Below are positions 5,769-6,203 of a stretch of 6,203 nucleotides of DNA, in pieces. The notes beneath the pieces were generated by a model. The model was not told the DNA's origin, ran no database searches, and worked only from the letters and a program-made list of their open reading frames with translations. Every line of letters begins with the position of its first letter. Position 1 is the stretch's first letter. The DNA comes from an uncultured Flavobacteriia bacterium (lineage in GTDB: Bacteria > Bacteroidota > Bacteroidia > Flavobacteriales_D > Crocinitomicaceae), in NCBI GenBank assembly GCA_903887095.1, contig CAISOQ010000049.1, positions 1-6,203 on the forward strand, in the 5' to 3' direction. A program made the position numbers and the translations under genes.

Positions 5769-6120
5769 GAAGAATCTCCCTAAATGTGCCGTCAGAATAA
5801 ATCTCGATTAGTTTAACAACTTTTTTACTGCCGACTAAAAAAGAAACAGATCTATCTAATTCTTTCGATTCTATTTTGGAATCATTTACAATTGAATCAT
5901 CAGGATCATTTAAAACATCCGCCCTGCCTGAGATGAGCCACTTAGCATTTACTTTAGGGAAATGAATAATAATCTTTTCTAGAAAGTCCAAGCTGGGCTT
6001 GTTTCTTCCAGACAAAACATGACTAACATTCGATCGTTGTACACCAATTTTATCAGCGAATGCTGAAGGAGTTAAATGATGCATTTTTAAGATTACATGT
6101 AATCGTTCTTGAATTGTCAT
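5755..6120 (-). CDS. XRE-type helix-turn-helix transcriptional regulator
   Basis: A 121-residue protein. Residues 5-55 form a five-helix Cro/C1-type DNA-binding domain: LTPSAFADKIGVQRSNVSHV (16-35) is helices 2 and 3, with the probable recognition helix QRSNVSHVLSG (28-38), and NKPSLDFLEKII (40-51) is the next helix. The motif FPKVNAKWLISGRADVL (54-70) after it is typical of a Bacteroidota subfamily. A polar linker (71-90) leads to a short C-terminal module with KKVVKLIEIYSDGTFREILP (99-118), a beta-hairpin-like element also usual in this subfamily and perhaps used for dimer or ligand contacts. It has no protease domain, so it is not a full LexA or C1 repressor. The ATG at 6120 is inside an 11-bp inverted repeat, which suggests autoregulation. 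The same motif near mnmA makes that region the best candidate for a second target. No phage or restriction genes are nearby. Its regulatory role is clear; its targets are inferred. Confidence 0.9.
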   Translation of the reverse strand: MTIQERLHVILKMHHLTPSAFADKIGVQRSNVSHVLSGRNKPSLDFLEKIIIHFPKVNAKWLISGRADVLNDPDDSIVNDSKIESKELDRSVSFLVGSKKVVKLIEIYSDGTFREILPTNE

Positions 6121-6148
6121 TTGTAAATTATTCAGATATTTACAAATG
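6118..6148. repeat. Perfect 11-bp inverted repeat over the XRE gene start, probable operator
   Basis: CATTTGTAAAT (6118-6128) and ATTTACAAATG (6138-6148) are exact reverse complements separated by 9 bp, so the arm centres are 20 bp apart, about two helical turns. The first arm includes the XRE start codon and the second overlaps the candidate -7 element. This is the usual layout of a dimer operator used for autoregulation. The arm sequence recurs at 4537-4547. Confidence 0.6.
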
Positions 6149-6175
6149 TAACATATAATTCAAGTCGAGCTACAA
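6143..6175 (-). promoter_or_regulatory. Candidate promoter of the XRE regulator gene
   Basis: The minus strand reads TACATTTG at 6150-6143, an exact TAnnTTTG match, with a TTG box at 6175-6173 after a 22-bp spacer, at the long end of the accepted range. The -7 element shares six bases with the distal arm of the inverted repeat. The leader would be about 15-20 nt. The remaining bases to the window end hold no gene; TACAA-AA-TTGTA (6171-6182) is a small imperfect palindrome, and the purine-rich AAGGAAATAAAAAAGG at the edge could precede a plus-strand gene outside the window. Confidence 0.45.
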
Positions 6176-6203
6176 AATTGTAAAATAAAGGAAATAAAAA
6201 AGG

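Noticed and set aside
4590..6120. Toxin-antitoxin, phage or defence system built around the XRE gene
   Set aside because: No toxin-like small gene, integrase, nuclease or phage gene is adjacent. The partner in the overlap is housekeeping mnmA.

Overview
The window looks like chromosomal DNA of a Bacteroidota bacterium, most likely of the order Flavobacteriales. The signs are AT-rich DNA, almost no Shine-Dalgarno sequences, promoter-like TAnnTTTG (-7) elements ahead of several genes, and protein families largely confined to this phylum (DUF6702, DUF6629, a Bacteroidota-type MnmA of 392 residues, and a secreted carboxypeptidase-regulatory-like protein). No mobile element, CRISPR array, tRNA or rRNA is visible. 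The genes look like ordinary core or accessory chromosomal genes.

Layout. At the left edge is the 5' end of a minus-strand gene with a Rossmann-type NAD(P)-binding start, probably proC (positions 106 to 1). Divergent from it, on the plus strand, is a two-gene unit: a secreted DUF6702 protein (162-731), overlapping by ATGA with a large secreted M1-family zinc metallopeptidase (728-3022). Meeting this unit tail to tail, with a 2-nt gap, is a minus-strand seven-helix membrane protein of the DUF6629 type (3669-3025). Upstream of that, on the same strand, is a secreted carboxypeptidase-regulatory-like protein (4443-3739). Divergent from this gene is mnmA (4590-5768), the tRNA 2-thiouridine synthase. 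Its 3' end overlaps by 14 bp the 3' end of a minus-strand XRE-type DNA-binding regulator (6120-5755). The last 83 bp are the control region of that regulator.

Most interesting signal. The 10-mer ATTTACAAAT (or its reverse complement) occurs four times in the window, always in a gene-start region. It forms a perfect 11-bp inverted repeat over the start of the XRE gene, one copy of an exact 17-bp tandem repeat between mnmA and the secreted-protein gene (the other copy differs at the first base), and a lone copy at the start of the DUF6702/M1 unit. Several copies overlap candidate -7 or -33 promoter elements. This suggests that the small XRE regulator controls itself and also the divergent mnmA promoter region. 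That is inference from sequence pattern only. The rest of the window is conventional.
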